A stretch of 30,854 nt of DNA from an uncultured Alistipes sp. (GTDB lineage Bacteria > Bacteroidota > Bacteroidia > Bacteroidales > Rikenellaceae), in NCBI GenBank assembly GCA_900550375.1, contig URRP01000030.1, positions 1-30,854 of the forward strand, given 5' to 3'. Shown piece by piece: positions 16,448-25,327 of the stretch (the first letter of the stretch is position 1; each line of letters opens with the position of its first letter). Both the position numbers and the translations under genes were made by a program. The notes beneath the pieces are model-generated. The model saw only the letters and a list, made by a program, of their open reading frames with translations. It searched no databases and had not been told where the DNA came from.

Positions 16448-17260
16448 TTACCTGATTTTGCTGGTCAACGGATATCTCAGTCCCTTGTATCCCGTGATAT
16501 AGGCATTGACACTTCCCACGCGGATGGGCGATTCGAGGTGGAGGGGGATTTTGTTCTCATCGTCCGACAGCCAGATAAAGAATTCCGATCCGTCGGTAAA
16601 CGAGAAACTCTCGGAGGTTCCGATCTGGCAGGCGAATTTCAGCGTATGGAATTTCCCCACATTACGGATTTTCTTCACCTCGCGCCCTTCGAAACGATAT
16701 CTCAGGTGACGGATCGTATCTTCGAGCACCATCTGCAGGACGCGCTGCTCACCGACACGGAACGACGCTGCGTCGGTGCTGCGCATATTGAAAAAGAGCG
16801 ACACGGCGTCCATACTCACGTCGGTCAGCGCCATCTCCTTCTGCTTTTCAGGCAGCGTACGCCGCTGCCAGCGGGTCATCACGCGTCGTGCCGGCCAATC
16901 ATAGTCGTACTGGCTGCGGAAGGTATAACATCCTTCGTTGATGTCGCTCGTGAAACGCACCGTGCGCAAGGTCGCGGTATCGACCCAGATATTGTAGCGG
17001 TCGTCGAGCGAGAAGAACCACCGGAACGTTGGCATGGTCTTGCCCCGTCCGAAAACATTGTAGACGGTACGCCCCTCCAGCTCCACCTCGGAGGTATGCA
17101 CCACGACGGTGGCCACCTCGGTGTTGGGCACCAGCTTGGCGCGGTAGCTGACCGTATAGAACAACTCCTCGCCGGGCACATAAATCTGCCCTGCTGCGGG
17201 GAAAATTCCGGCTGTCAGCAAGAAAAGTATGAGGATTTGCTTCATTGTATGCTGTTTCAT
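16448..17260 (-). CDS. DUF3108 domain protein, secreted
   Basis: A 270-residue protein with a Sec signal peptide (ILILFLLTAGIFPAAGQ) and a DUF3108-like body: GEELFYTVSYRAKLVPNTEVATVVV, split as GEELFYTVSY and NTEVATVVV, then WFFSLDDRYNIWVD, SQYDYDWPARRV, and the end FFIWLSDDENKIPLHLES with YITGYKG. Such proteins form a periplasmic beta structure, and their role is not established. It lies 43 nt after recG on the same strand. The start at 17260 could instead be Met6 at 17245, which gives a more usual signal peptide. Confidence 0.8.
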   Translation of the reverse strand: MKQHTMKQILILFLLTAGIFPAAGQIYVPGEELFYTVSYRAKLVPNTEVATVVVHTSEVELEGRTVYNVFGRGKTMPTFRWFFSLDDRYNIWVDTATLRTVRFTSDINEGCYTFRSQYDYDWPARRVMTRWQRRTLPEKQKEMALTDVSMDAVSLFFNMRSTDAASFRVGEQRVLQMVLEDTIRHLRYRFEGREVKKIRNVGKFHTLKFACQIGTSESFSFTDGSEFFIWLSDDENKIPLHLESPIRVGSVNAYITGYKGLRYPLTSKIR

Positions 17261-17303
17261 CTCTTATTCAAACGGTTTTCTCGACGCTTTTATTTTCGCA
17301 GGG

Positions 17304-19415
17304 TCAAGAGATCATCGAGAAATCGATCGACTTTTCTCCCGAGTAACGGCGTTTCAGATCGCGCAGTCCGGCGTGTTCGGAGGCCGCGAGCATCGCATCG
17401 ACGGCCAGCACCCCGCCTGCCGCCTCGCGCGTAAGTTGCAGGATCTGTACGTCGAGCGTCGGATTGGCTATCTTCAAATCAAAGGCCATACCACTCTGCT
17501 GCGTGCCCGCAATATCACCCGCACCCCGCAGTTTGAGATCCAGCTCCGCAAGGCGGAAGCCGTCGTTGGTCTCGCACATCGCGTCGAGGCGCGCACGCGC
17601 CTCCTTCGAGAGCTTCTCGCCCGACATGAGAATACAATACGACTGCTCGGCGCCGCGCCCCACGCGACCGCGCAGCTGATGCAGCTGCGACAGCCCGAAG
17701 CGCTCGGCCGACTCGATGACCATTACCGAGGCGTTGGGTACGTCGACCCCCACCTCGATGACCGTCGTCGAAACCAGTATCTGCGCCTCACCCGACTTGA
17801 AGCGGCGCATCGCCGCCGCCTTGTCTTCGGGTTTCATGCGGCCGTGCACCACCTCGGTGACATACTCCGGCAAGGGGAAGTCGCGCGAGATCGCCTCGAA
17901 ACCATCCTGCAAATCCTTATAATCCATCGTCTCCGACTCCGCGATCAAAGGATAGACCACATACACCTGCCGTCCCCGGGCGATCTGCTCCTTGAGAAAT
18001 CCCCATACCCGCAGCCGTGCGGCATCGGTGTAATGCACCGTGCGGATCGGCCGGCGGCCCGGCGGCAGCTCGTCGATCACCGAGACGTCGAGATCGCCGT
18101 AGAGCGTCATGGCGAGCGTTCGCGGAATGGGCGTGGCGGTCATCACCAGCACGTGGGGCGGCTGCTCGTTCTTGGTCCACATCCGCGCCCGCTGCTCGAC
18201 GCCGAAACGGTGCTGCTCGTCGACGACGACCAGCCCCAGATTCGCGAAGCGCACCCTATCCTCGATCAGCGCATGAGTCCCCACCAGCAGCTGCACCTCG
18301 CCCGAAGCGATCCCCTCGAGTGCAGCGCGGCGTTCGCGGGCCTTCGATGCACCCGTGAGGATCGCCACCCGCACAGGGAGTCCGTCGAGCAGGCGCGTAA
18401 GCGTGGCATGATGCTGCCGCGCCAAAATCTCGGTGGGCGCCATCATGCAGGCCTGAAAACCGTTATCGACGGCCAGCAGCATCGCCAGCAGTGCCACGAG
18501 CGTCTTGCCCGACCCCACGTCGCCCTGCAGCAGGCGGTTCATCTGGTAGCCCGTCACCGTATCCTGCCGGATTTCGCGCACGACGCGCTTCTGCGCCCCC
18601 GTCAGCGGGAAGGGCAGCATCTCTTTGTAAAACGTATTGAACATTGTCCCTACGCGGGTGAAGTAGAAGCCGTTGTTCTTGGCCAGACGTTCCGAACGGC
18701 GCGCCATCACATTGAGCTGCACGCCGAGCAGCTCCTCGAACTTGAGGCGGTACTGCGCCTGCCGTAACGCCTCCGGCGACTGGGGGAAATGGATGTTGTA
18801 GAGTGCTTCGCGCAGCGTCGTCAGCCCGTACCGGCGACGCATCTCTTCGGGCAGCGTCTCGCCGATGCGTTCGCCCACGAGCCGCCACGCATTGCCCACG
18901 ATCGTATAGAACCCTTTGGTTCCCAGCACCGACGACAACCGTTCGGTCGAGGAGTAGATTCCCTGCAAACCGCTTTCGGCACGGCGCGACAGCGCTTTTT
19001 CGACGGTTTCCACTTCGGGATGCACCAACGACAGTTCGTTGCGGAAGAACGACGGACGGCCGAAGACGAGGTATTCGCGCCCCACCTCGATCCGCTTCTC
19101 GATCCATTTGATCCCTTGAAACCACACCAATTCGGCCTGTCCGGTAGCATCCGAGACGTAGGCCGTAAAGCGCCGCTTGCGCCCTGCACCGGCATATGCC
19201 ACGCCGGTGATGCGCCCCCGAAACTGAACGAGCGTCTGTCCCGAAGCACCGATCTCGCCGATGCGGTAGATTGTCGTACGGTCGATATAGCGGAACGGGA
19301 AATGGTAGAGCAGATCGCCCACCGTCGCGATGCCCAGCTCCTTCTCAAGCAGCTTGGCCCGCGCTTCGCCGACACCGGCGATGTATTTCACGTCATCCGT
19401 ATACCAGTTCCCCAT
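17304..19415 (-). CDS. recG: ATP-dependent DNA helicase RecG
   Basis: This 703-residue cytoplasmic enzyme remodels stalled replication forks and branches Holliday junctions. The N-terminal wedge/OB region is seen in FHPFRYIDRT-like HFPFRYIDRT and VQFRGRITGV. The helicase core has Walker A GDVGSGKT, APTEILA, the DEQH box VVDEQHRFGV, MTATPIPRTLA, then STTVIEVGVDVPNA and QLHQLRGRVGRG. The length fits RecG. Met at 19415 is chosen because the mature start (YIAGVGEARAKLLEKELGI) follows it; it is 7 nt after the stop of the GH123-like gene, so translation is probably coupled. Confidence 0.97.
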   Translation of the reverse strand: MGNWYTDDVKYIAGVGEARAKLLEKELGIATVGDLLYHFPFRYIDRTTIYRIGEIGASGQTLVQFRGRITGVAYAGAGRKRRFTAYVSDATGQAELVWFQGIKWIEKRIEVGREYLVFGRPSFFRNELSLVHPEVETVEKALSRRAESGLQGIYSSTERLSSVLGTKGFYTIVGNAWRLVGERIGETLPEEMRRRYGLTTLREALYNIHFPQSPEALRQAQYRLKFEELLGVQLNVMARRSERLAKNNGFYFTRVGTMFNTFYKEMLPFPLTGAQKRVVREIRQDTVTGYQMNRLLQGDVGSGKTLVALLAMLLAVDNGFQACMMAPTEILARQHHATLTRLLDGLPVRVAILTGASKARERRAALEGIASGEVQLLVGTHALIEDRVRFANLGLVVVDEQHRFGVEQRARMWTKNEQPPHVLVMTATPIPRTLAMTLYGDLDVSVIDELPPGRRPIRTVHYTDAARLRVWGFLKEQIARGRQVYVVYPLIAESETMDYKDLQDGFEAISRDFPLPEYVTEVVHGRMKPEDKAAAMRRFKSGEAQILVSTTVIEVGVDVPNASVMVIESAERFGLSQLHQLRGRVGRGAEQSYCILMSGEKLSKEARARLDAMCETNDGFRLAELDLKLRGAGDIAGTQQSGMAFDLKIANPTLDVQILQLTREAAGGVLAVDAMLAASEHAGLRDLKRRYSGEKSIDFSMIS

Positions 19416-19422
19416 CGTGGCG

Positions 19423-21174
19423 TTACAATTCGTTGAGCAGCTGCTTGGCGGCAGCCAACCGCTCGTGCAGGTCGTCTCCCGGCTCGCGCGACGCGAAGGG
19501 CGCAACGGTCGCTTCGAGCTGCTCCCGCTTTCGATTCGCCTCGATTGAGTTCTCTCGACTCAGCTCGGCGCGCAGGACCCGTATTTTCTCCGCATCCTGA
19601 ATGCCTTCGCGCAACCGTTCGAAGCGGATCGACGACCGTGCACCCGGATAGACGACATAGGTGTCGCCCGCCGGCCACGTGCGGAACCGAGAGTCGCGCA
19701 GCGGCTCCTCCGTCCATGAGTTGTAAGCCCAACGCAGGAAGCCGTCGTAGTCGTTGGCCACGGCATACCACGCGGCTGCCGTCGACTCCGCCGGATCGGA
19801 GAAGGTGAACATATTGGGGTAGCGGTGCGAGCAGCAGACATAATAGGTCGTCACCTGCCCTGCGGCACGGCGCGCAGCGATATCTTCGCGCGCAACCTCC
19901 TGACGGGCCGAAACGCAAATGTCGTGCAATTGCGCATAGCGTTTGTAGCTGTTATGATTGTCGGCCAGTGCGATGCCCAGCTGCGGAGCGTGTTCCGCGA
20001 GGAAGGCCACGGCGATCTCCATCTGTTCGGGCGACCGCTCGTCCATGGCGATGCAGCTCTTCGCGAGCCACCCTTTCGCATCGAGATGACGCACGAAATC
20101 GGTAAGGAAGGGACGCCACATCTCGTCGAAAGCGGGCTGGCCGGGTTCGGCGATCACGTCCACCCACTCGCCCGTCACAGCGTCGCGATAGTGCAGGCTG
20201 TTATTCCACGGCAGCATCGAGTAGCAGTTGATCTGCTCGTCGACACCCAATCCCTCCATCAGTTCGACCCAGCGGTCGAAAGCCGTATAGTCGTAGGACC
20301 ATGTGCCGTCGGCACCCTTCGTCCAGACGATCATATCGGCGTAGGCGTCGTAACACTGGTTGTTCCACGGGTCTTTGTTGAGCGTGGCCGTAACGACCTT
20401 TTGTCCGGCGTCGGCCAAGAGCTTCATCACCGGCTTCAGCGCCTCGAAATGGGCATCGCTCCACGGTTCCACCCCTTCGACACGCGCCACGGCGGCGGGA
20501 TGCTGCCACAGATCGAGGTGATACCCCCACTCGGAAGGTGCAGGGAGGGTGCGGGAAGTGACGGCCACCTCCAGTTCGAGCCGCTCTTTGCTGCCGTCGC
20601 AGGAGAGGGTCACCGGTGCACGGTACAATCCGGGCGCAGCATCCTGCGGCACATCGACGGTGATCCACACGGGCCGCACCGTGCAGGCATCGAGCGCCAT
20701 CGAGGGCCGCTCGTCGAGCATATCGGCCGAGAGTACCGCTGCAAAATTTTCGGGCTGGCGCTTGCAGCAGCCGCAGGCGAATTCATCGCTCATCACATAG
20801 CGCACGAAACGTGCGCGGAGTGCACTATCGGGTAATGTCCCCTTCTCGGAGGTCAAACGCCCCACCTTGCAGACGACCTTCTCCACAGGCTGTGCGCTCC
20901 AGACGAGCAGCTGCGCCGAAACCCGTTCGCCGCGCCAAGCCGTCAAGCGGCACGTCTGCTGCGGCTCCACAGCGGGCAGCTGCGACTTACCGAAGCGGCG
21001 ATCCGTCGTCACGAACGAAGCGTGGGGCACGGCATCGGCCGCCGACCAGTCGGCGAAAGCCGCCGCGGGATCGGTCATCTCTTGGAAATCGGGGAGTGCT
21101 GGACGGTTCGCACCGCCGCAGGCGGCCAGCAGCATCGCAGCGGCCGATAAAAGGGAGGAGAGGATACGTTTCAT
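19423..21174 (-). CDS. DUF4091 / GH123-like glycosidase lipoprotein
   Basis: A 583-residue lipoprotein (MLLAAC, Cys19). The central part is a TIM-barrel-type glycosidase with a DUF4091 C-terminal region. The pair Asp378-Glu379 in CIAMDERSPEQ sits where the GH123 N-acetylgalactosaminidases carry their catalytic Asp-Glu pair. Other marks are YHLDLWQHPAAVAR, YSMLPWNN, YYVCCSHRYPNMFTF, GFLRWAYNSW, and DTYVVYPG with RFERLREGIQDAEKI at the end. It could release GalNAc-type sugars from host glycans; the actual substrate is inferred only. The N-terminal half holds many cysteines (CGCCKR). The start at 21174 gives the lipoprotein signal. Confidence 0.82.
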   Translation of the reverse strand: MKRILSSLLSAAAMLLAACGGANRPALPDFQEMTDPAAAFADWSAADAVPHASFVTTDRRFGKSQLPAVEPQQTCRLTAWRGERVSAQLLVWSAQPVEKVVCKVGRLTSEKGTLPDSALRARFVRYVMSDEFACGCCKRQPENFAAVLSADMLDERPSMALDACTVRPVWITVDVPQDAAPGLYRAPVTLSCDGSKERLELEVAVTSRTLPAPSEWGYHLDLWQHPAAVARVEGVEPWSDAHFEALKPVMKLLADAGQKVVTATLNKDPWNNQCYDAYADMIVWTKGADGTWSYDYTAFDRWVELMEGLGVDEQINCYSMLPWNNSLHYRDAVTGEWVDVIAEPGQPAFDEMWRPFLTDFVRHLDAKGWLAKSCIAMDERSPEQMEIAVAFLAEHAPQLGIALADNHNSYKRYAQLHDICVSARQEVAREDIAARRAAGQVTTYYVCCSHRYPNMFTFSDPAESTAAAWYAVANDYDGFLRWAYNSWTEEPLRDSRFRTWPAGDTYVVYPGARSSIRFERLREGIQDAEKIRVLRAELSRENSIEANRKREQLEATVAPFASREPGDDLHERLAAAKQLLNEL

Positions 21175-21197
21175 CTGTTTTTCAGTTTCGGTTTTGA

Positions 21198-21231
21198 CAA
21201 AGATATAAAAAGAACTCGCAAAAACAGCAAA
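21198..21231 (-). promoter_or_regulatory. Promoter of the GH123-like/recG/DUF3108 operon
   Basis: TATCTTTG (21198-21205) lies 24 nt before the start, with a TTTG at 21228-21231. The spacer is 22 nt, slightly longer than usual. Confidence 0.55.
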
Positions 21232-21308
21232 ACGCCCTGAGAATATGCCGCCGGCGTATCGCCGTGCCCGATTCGACGACGGCTCCCCGCAGGGACCCGC
21301 TCGCACGG

Positions 21309-22550
21309 CTATCTGCGGCCGTTGAACCGATAGCCGATTCCCAGCATCAGATTGTTCGGATTGCGGAACTTGTAAAGTTGATAACCGATATGCAGGAAGA
21401 AATTACGGGTGACATCGGCCTTGAGGACGAACACCTGATAATAGGAGCTCGTGTCGTCGCCTCTGCCGATCAGATTCTTGCCGATTCCCAGATTGATCGA
21501 AAAGATCGGCATCACGATTTCGGCCCGAATCGAGACCCCCACGGCAAACTGCTCCATGAAGGGCGGACGGTGGAACTTGAGTTCCTCCGCCCCCAGATAA
21601 TCGTTGGCGATATGGTCTTTCAGATTGGCGCTCTCGTCATACTGGGCGTCGAGCGACAGACCGGCACGGAAGAAACGGCTGAAATTATACATCGGATTGA
21701 AATTCAACCCCGCCACGCCGAACGATCCCGGGATCAGATAGGTCTGTTCGGGGAGGATGAACCCCTTCTTGCGCAAAGCTCCGTAGAGGATCAGGTCGTA
21801 GCTGACATAGGGTTTGAACAGATCGCTCCGGCGTTCCCTTTCCTTCCGGCGCTCCTCCGCTTCGCGGCCGAACGTCCGTACCAATCCGACCCGCCCGCCG
21901 ATCAGGTTGACTCCGCCGTTCGGGTAGCGGGTGTTTCCGTTGGAGAAGTGCGTAAGCCCGACGCCGGCCGTCAGATTCCACTGCGGCGCAAACCGCCAAT
22001 TGAGCATCAGCCCCAGATTGATATAGGCATTGACCTTCGAACCGACCACCGTGTTGAACGGATTGGACTCCTCGTCGTACCGCTTCCATCCGAACGAAAG
22101 GCCGAAATTCCATTCGTAGTCCAGCGAGAGCCGCTTCGTCAGCGCCGCGATGCGCGAATGCTGGAAGACATAGAGAGCGACCGGCGTACCGATCTCGGCG
22201 CTGTTGAAAAAAGTGTTGTAAGCTACGCCGACACCTTGATACGTGAAGGGGTAATTCCGGCCGAAACGGGTGTCGCGGCCGAACTGGAACGCATATTTCA
22301 GATGGACGGACAACGTCTTCCCGAGCGGGTTCCCCTCGGCATTGGCCCCCTTGAAAAAACCGCTTGTCCGAAAGAGCGTTCCCGGACTGACATCGAAGCC
22401 GATCTTGTGGATGAATTCACGGGAGCCTTGCAGGCTGTCCGCCGGCACCGAAACCGATTGCGGCACGGACTCACTGCGAGCCGAGACGGGCAGCACCATA
22501 CCGATCAATCCGATCAGAGCCGCTGCCATCGAAGAAGAGATAACACGCAT
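21309..22550 (-). CDS. PagL-like acyloxyacyl hydrolase / lipid A deacylase, outer-membrane barrel
   Basis: The 413-residue protein has a Sec signal peptide (AALIGLIGMVLPVSA) and alternating hydrophobic beta strands through to GIGYRF near its end. The motif GLTHFSNGNT (His201, Ser203) followed by PNGGVN matches the PagL-type active site with His and Ser on a strand at the barrel rim. Family members remove an acyl chain from lipid A in the outer membrane and alter host recognition. The protein is longer than classical PagL, as in Bacteroidota forms. It starts 7 nt after the stop of the upstream lipoprotein gene, so both are one transcription and probably one translation unit. Confidence 0.75.
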   Translation of the reverse strand: MRVISSSMAAALIGLIGMVLPVSARSESVPQSVSVPADSLQGSREFIHKIGFDVSPGTLFRTSGFFKGANAEGNPLGKTLSVHLKYAFQFGRDTRFGRNYPFTYQGVGVAYNTFFNSAEIGTPVALYVFQHSRIAALTKRLSLDYEWNFGLSFGWKRYDEESNPFNTVVGSKVNAYINLGLMLNWRFAPQWNLTAGVGLTHFSNGNTRYPNGGVNLIGGRVGLVRTFGREAEERRKERERRSDLFKPYVSYDLILYGALRKKGFILPEQTYLIPGSFGVAGLNFNPMYNFSRFFRAGLSLDAQYDESANLKDHIANDYLGAEELKFHRPPFMEQFAVGVSIRAEIVMPIFSINLGIGKNLIGRGDDTSSYYQVFVLKADVTRNFFLHIGYQLYKFRNPNNLMLGIGYRFNGRR

Positions 22551-22557
22551 ATGTTCG

Positions 22558-23517
22558 CTATTGATCGGGCTGTAATTTGAAGATGTAATAGTTGTAGGGG
22601 AGACTGCTGTACAGCTTCCCCGAAAAGGTGCGTTGCCGACCCGTCGCCGGGCTGGAGGCGTAGACGGTATAAGGTACACTGAAGCGTTCGTATACCACCA
22701 ACACCTCGACACGTTTGTGTTCACCGGGCTTCAGCGTGACCTCCGCTTCTACACCGTCGGGGAAGGGAAGCGGAAGCCTCTGCTCCTGCCGAACGAAACT
22801 CGCGGTGGTTCCTTTCCGCACGGGCAGTCCCTCCTCCACATCGGGAATCTCGATCTTAGGCAGAGAGGCGCCGAGAATCTCTTCCCGACGCTCGTCGTAC
22901 GCATTCGAGAAGAATTCGACCGTCCGGTGTTCGTTCTTATAGGGATATACGACAACCGTTGCGGGTTCCGTCGAGGAGGAGTTGTTGATCGTAAAGGAAT
23001 CCTTCGTCTCGGCCGAATTGTCCGAGAAAGAGAATGCATCCCACTGGTAGGCCACGCTGTCGACGCGGTATTTCTCGGAAGGGTTGAAGGTCACCCCCAC
23101 CGTTCCGCTCTCGTAATCGTTCCCCACATAGATCAGCACCTCGTAAGGACGGTCGTAGAGGTTCTCGCCGAAAAAGATATCCAGTTGGCGGTAGTCGTTA
23201 CGCTCGATGCGGAAATCGACCAGCCCGTCGTCGTAGACCATTTTGAGCAGTCCGTCGCCATAAAGCGGCTGATTGTGGGAAACGAGATCCCCGTTCATGT
23301 CATAAATGTCTCCGTAAAGCGTCGTCGATCCACCGACCGACGACAAAATATCCCAGTTCGCCGCCTTGAAGCGGATTTTCGAAGCCTCACCGCTCCGCTC
23401 GACGACGACGGAAGGCGATTCGGGGAGGAACTCATCAACGAAAACTCCGCTGTTGCAACCGATTGCAAAAATAGCCGCAGAGACCGGCAATATATATCTG
23501 AATAACGATTTCATCAT
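22558..23517 (-). CDS. Lipoprotein of unknown function coupled to the PagL-like gene
   Basis: A 319-residue lipoprotein (FAIGC, Cys21). The body is predicted beta-rich with three Ig-like parts: DILSSVGGSTTLYGDIYD, VTFNPSEKYRVDSVAYQWDA (cut as VTFNPSEKYRV and VAYQWDA), and VEAEVTLKPGEHKRVEVLVVY, which reads like the last part of a complement-type domain. No enzyme motif was found. The tight link with the downstream outer-membrane hydrolase suggests a partner or assembly role. Start may be Met1 (23517) or Met2 (23514). Confidence 0.7.
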   Translation of the reverse strand: MMKSLFRYILPVSAAIFAIGCNSGVFVDEFLPESPSVVVERSGEASKIRFKAANWDILSSVGGSTTLYGDIYDMNGDLVSHNQPLYGDGLLKMVYDDGLVDFRIERNDYRQLDIFFGENLYDRPYEVLIYVGNDYESGTVGVTFNPSEKYRVDSVAYQWDAFSFSDNSAETKDSFTINNSSSTEPATVVVYPYKNEHRTVEFFSNAYDERREEILGASLPKIEIPDVEEGLPVRKGTTASFVRQEQRLPLPFPDGVEAEVTLKPGEHKRVEVLVVYERFSVPYTVYASSPATGRQRTFSGKLYSSLPYNYYIFKLQPDQ

Positions 23518-23525
23518 TGCGTTGG

Positions 23526-23533
23526 CAAATATA
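23526..23533 (-). promoter_or_regulatory. -7 element of the lipoprotein/PagL-like operon
   Basis: TATATTTG on the minus strand 9 nt before the start at 23517, which would give a very short leader. No -33 TTTG was found. It directly abuts the terminator of the upstream gene. Confidence 0.4.
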
Positions 23534-23557
23534 ACGAAAAAAGCGGAAAGTCCGCTT
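23534..23557 (-). terminator. Terminator of the rSAM gene
   Basis: A 7-bp stem (23541-23547 with 23551-23557, loop of 3) is followed on the minus strand by TTTTCG. It lies about 180 nt after the rSAM stop. The 220-bp gap 23518-23737 otherwise holds nothing I can name. Confidence 0.6.
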
Positions 23558-23737
23558 CATGCCCTCCTTTCCGCATCTTCTTTCTGCCGTCGATCTTCGA
23601 TCTTTCACACGTCCGCCCGCCGCGCGGCACATCCGGCGAGCCGTCCGCACCGGTTGCGGATGAACCGCCCCTGCATGCCGACCCCGGCACCGACAGCAGT
23701 ACCTACACGCCGCACCGAATACCGCCGGCGCCGGCAC

Positions 23738-24817
23738 TCAACGGCACAACCGCCGGTAGGAGCAGTGCATCATCCCGCCGTCGGCGCCGCGCAGGTGCAT
23801 CGGGCCGCCCTCGCAGTAGCGCCATACGGCGCAGTCGGCGCACGCACCTTCCCGCATCCATTCGCGGCGGCGGAACGGTTCGAACCGCTCGGTCCACACC
23901 TGCCAGAAATCGTCGCGGTAGATGCTGCCCTGCGCATAGTCGGCCCGCACGGAGGTGCAGCCCGAAATAGCACCGTCGACACGGACCGAGGCGACCGACA
24001 CCCCCGCGTCGCAATGATAGAAGTGGTCGCGCGCCTCCATTTCGTAACCGCCCAAGAACCCTTCGCAGGCATAGCTGCACGCGATGCGGCCTTCGCGCCG
24101 CGTACGACGCACAAACTCCATCAGCTCCCGAAACTCATCATCCGAAAGCTGCAACGCAGGGTCTTCGGCGGCACGCCCCGCCGGAAAGATGGCGAAGAGC
24201 CGCCAGCTGCCGAGTCCCAGCGAGAGCAGATACTCCTTGAACTCGTCCAAGCGCGGCACAAGCGCCGGCGTGACGCAGGTTACCGCATCGAAGGCGATCG
24301 ACGGCTCAGCTGCCGCCATACGCACCGCCGCCGCGGCCCGCGCAAAGCTGAGCGGGTGGCGGCGCAAACGGTTGTGCTCGGCCTCGAAGCCGTCGATCGA
24401 GACGGTCATCGCGTGCAAACCCGCCCTGAGCAGGCCGTCGAACCGCTGCGGCGTGAGCGCCATGCCGTTGGTGACCATGCCCCACGGGTATTCACGTTCG
24501 TAAAGTGCCCGCCCGATCCGCTCCAGATCGGAGCGCACGAGCACCTCGCCGCCCGAAAGAATCACCATCACACGGTGCGGATCGACATGGGGCGTGATCT
24601 GCCGGTCGAGCACGCGGAAGAAATCCTCGGCCGGCATATCGCGGTAGTCGGGCGACGCCGTACAGTCCGAACCGCAATGGCCGCATTGCAGGTTGCAGCG
24701 CAGCGTGCACTCCCAGAAGAGCGTGCGCAGCTCGTGCCGCTCCACCGCCTCACGGTGAAGTTTGCGGTAAAGCTCCAAGCCCAATCGTTTGCGCAGGGAG
24801 AGATGTCGTCCGTCCAT
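23738..24817 (-). CDS. Radical SAM/SPASM enzyme of the rSAM/lipoprotein system
   Basis: The 359-residue protein carries CNLQCGHC (Cys41, Cys45, Cys48), which binds the 4Fe-4S cluster that cleaves S-adenosylmethionine. GGEVLVR follows as the SAM-contacting GGE motif. The C-terminus has cysteine clusters typical of a SPASM domain (YHCDAGV, ISGCTSVRAD, ACADCAVWRYCEGG) for extra clusters. The arrangement and the lipoprotein partner just upstream match the TIGR04133-type family found in Bacteroidota, whose product is unknown. The start at 24817 is preceded by the strong site GGAAAGGAG inside the end of the lipoprotein gene, 1 nt after its stop. An in-frame start at 24904 is less likely, since it would overlap that gene. 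Confidence 0.88.
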   Translation of the reverse strand: MDGRHLSLRKRLGLELYRKLHREAVERHELRTLFWECTLRCNLQCGHCGSDCTASPDYRDMPAEDFFRVLDRQITPHVDPHRVMVILSGGEVLVRSDLERIGRALYEREYPWGMVTNGMALTPQRFDGLLRAGLHAMTVSIDGFEAEHNRLRRHPLSFARAAAAVRMAAAEPSIAFDAVTCVTPALVPRLDEFKEYLLSLGLGSWRLFAIFPAGRAAEDPALQLSDDEFRELMEFVRRTRREGRIACSYACEGFLGGYEMEARDHFYHCDAGVSVASVRVDGAISGCTSVRADYAQGSIYRDDFWQVWTERFEPFRRREWMREGACADCAVWRYCEGGPMHLRGADGGMMHCSYRRLCR

Positions 24818-24818
24818 A

Positions 24819-25253
24819 CTACTCCTTTCCGGCCTTTTCATCGAGTACGACATCGATCCCCGTGCGTTCGAAACGCCCGTACATCCAGTCGCCATCCCCG
24901 CCACCCGTCTGATTCTCCTTCGTAAAGACGACTTCGACCTCTTCGGCAGTGAAATCGCCGCCGCCAGCAGGGCCGTCCGTGTCGGTGAAGATCAGCACGG
25001 GCGGTTGGTAAAGCACATCCCCGTCGGCTTCGAAGACGTAAGCCCCCTGCGCATCGGTGCGCACGGCCGACGGGTCCGCCTCGCTGTAGAAGGACCTTTT
25101 CACCTCGATACCGGGAATCGCTTTTCCTGCGGCATCGGTCACGCGCCCCTTGACCGAGTACTCGGCATAAGGAGACCCGTACATATCCTCCTGAGGCTCA
25201 TCGCATCCTGCGAATCCCAACAGAGAGAGCAGCACTATCCATACCTTATTCAT
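24819..25253 (-). CDS. Radical SAM-associated lipoprotein
   Basis: A 144-residue lipoprotein (LGFAGC, Cys17) with a carboxypeptidase-regulatory-like fold: VKGRVTDAAGKAIPGIEVKR, split as KGRVTDAAGKAIPG and IEVKR, then TDAQGAYVFEADG. The C-terminal half carries a Gly-rich loop (GGGDFT) and a second, NQTGGGDGDWMYGRFERTG. It fits the TIGR04134-type rSAM-partner lipoproteins. The last codons overlap the ribosome site of the rSAM gene. Whether it is the substrate modified by the rSAM enzyme or an anchor for it is not known. Confidence 0.8.
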   Translation of the reverse strand: MNKVWIVLLSLLGFAGCDEPQEDMYGSPYAEYSVKGRVTDAAGKAIPGIEVKRSFYSEADPSAVRTDAQGAYVFEADGDVLYQPPVLIFTDTDGPAGGGDFTAEEVEVVFTKENQTGGGDGDWMYGRFERTGIDVVLDEKAGKE

Positions 25254-25280
25254 TGTCAGTGCATTTAATAGGTTGTATGC

Positions 25281-25308
25281 CAAAGTTAAGAATAATTGCC
25301 TAACTTTG
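25281..25308. promoter_or_regulatory. Overlapping divergent -7 elements for the rSAM operon and ispG
   Basis: TAACTTTG occurs on the minus strand (25281-25288) and on the plus strand (25301-25308), forming an 8-bp inverted repeat with a 12-nt centre. On each side a TTG lies about 25 nt from the -7 box, longer than the usual spacing. Both genes start within 30 nt of these boxes. Confidence 0.5.
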
Positions 25309-25327
25309 TGCTACAAAACCGAAAAAG

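Noticed and set aside
17229..18767. Plus-strand frame of 512 codons opposite recG
   Set aside because: Rich in His/Arg/Leu with no motifs, as expected from the complement of a GC-rich gene; recG shows all helicase motifs.
23366..24925. Plus-strand frame of 519 codons opposite the rSAM gene
   Set aside because: It spans an intergenic gap and parts of two real genes and has no domain; the minus strand has the CxxxCxxC motif.
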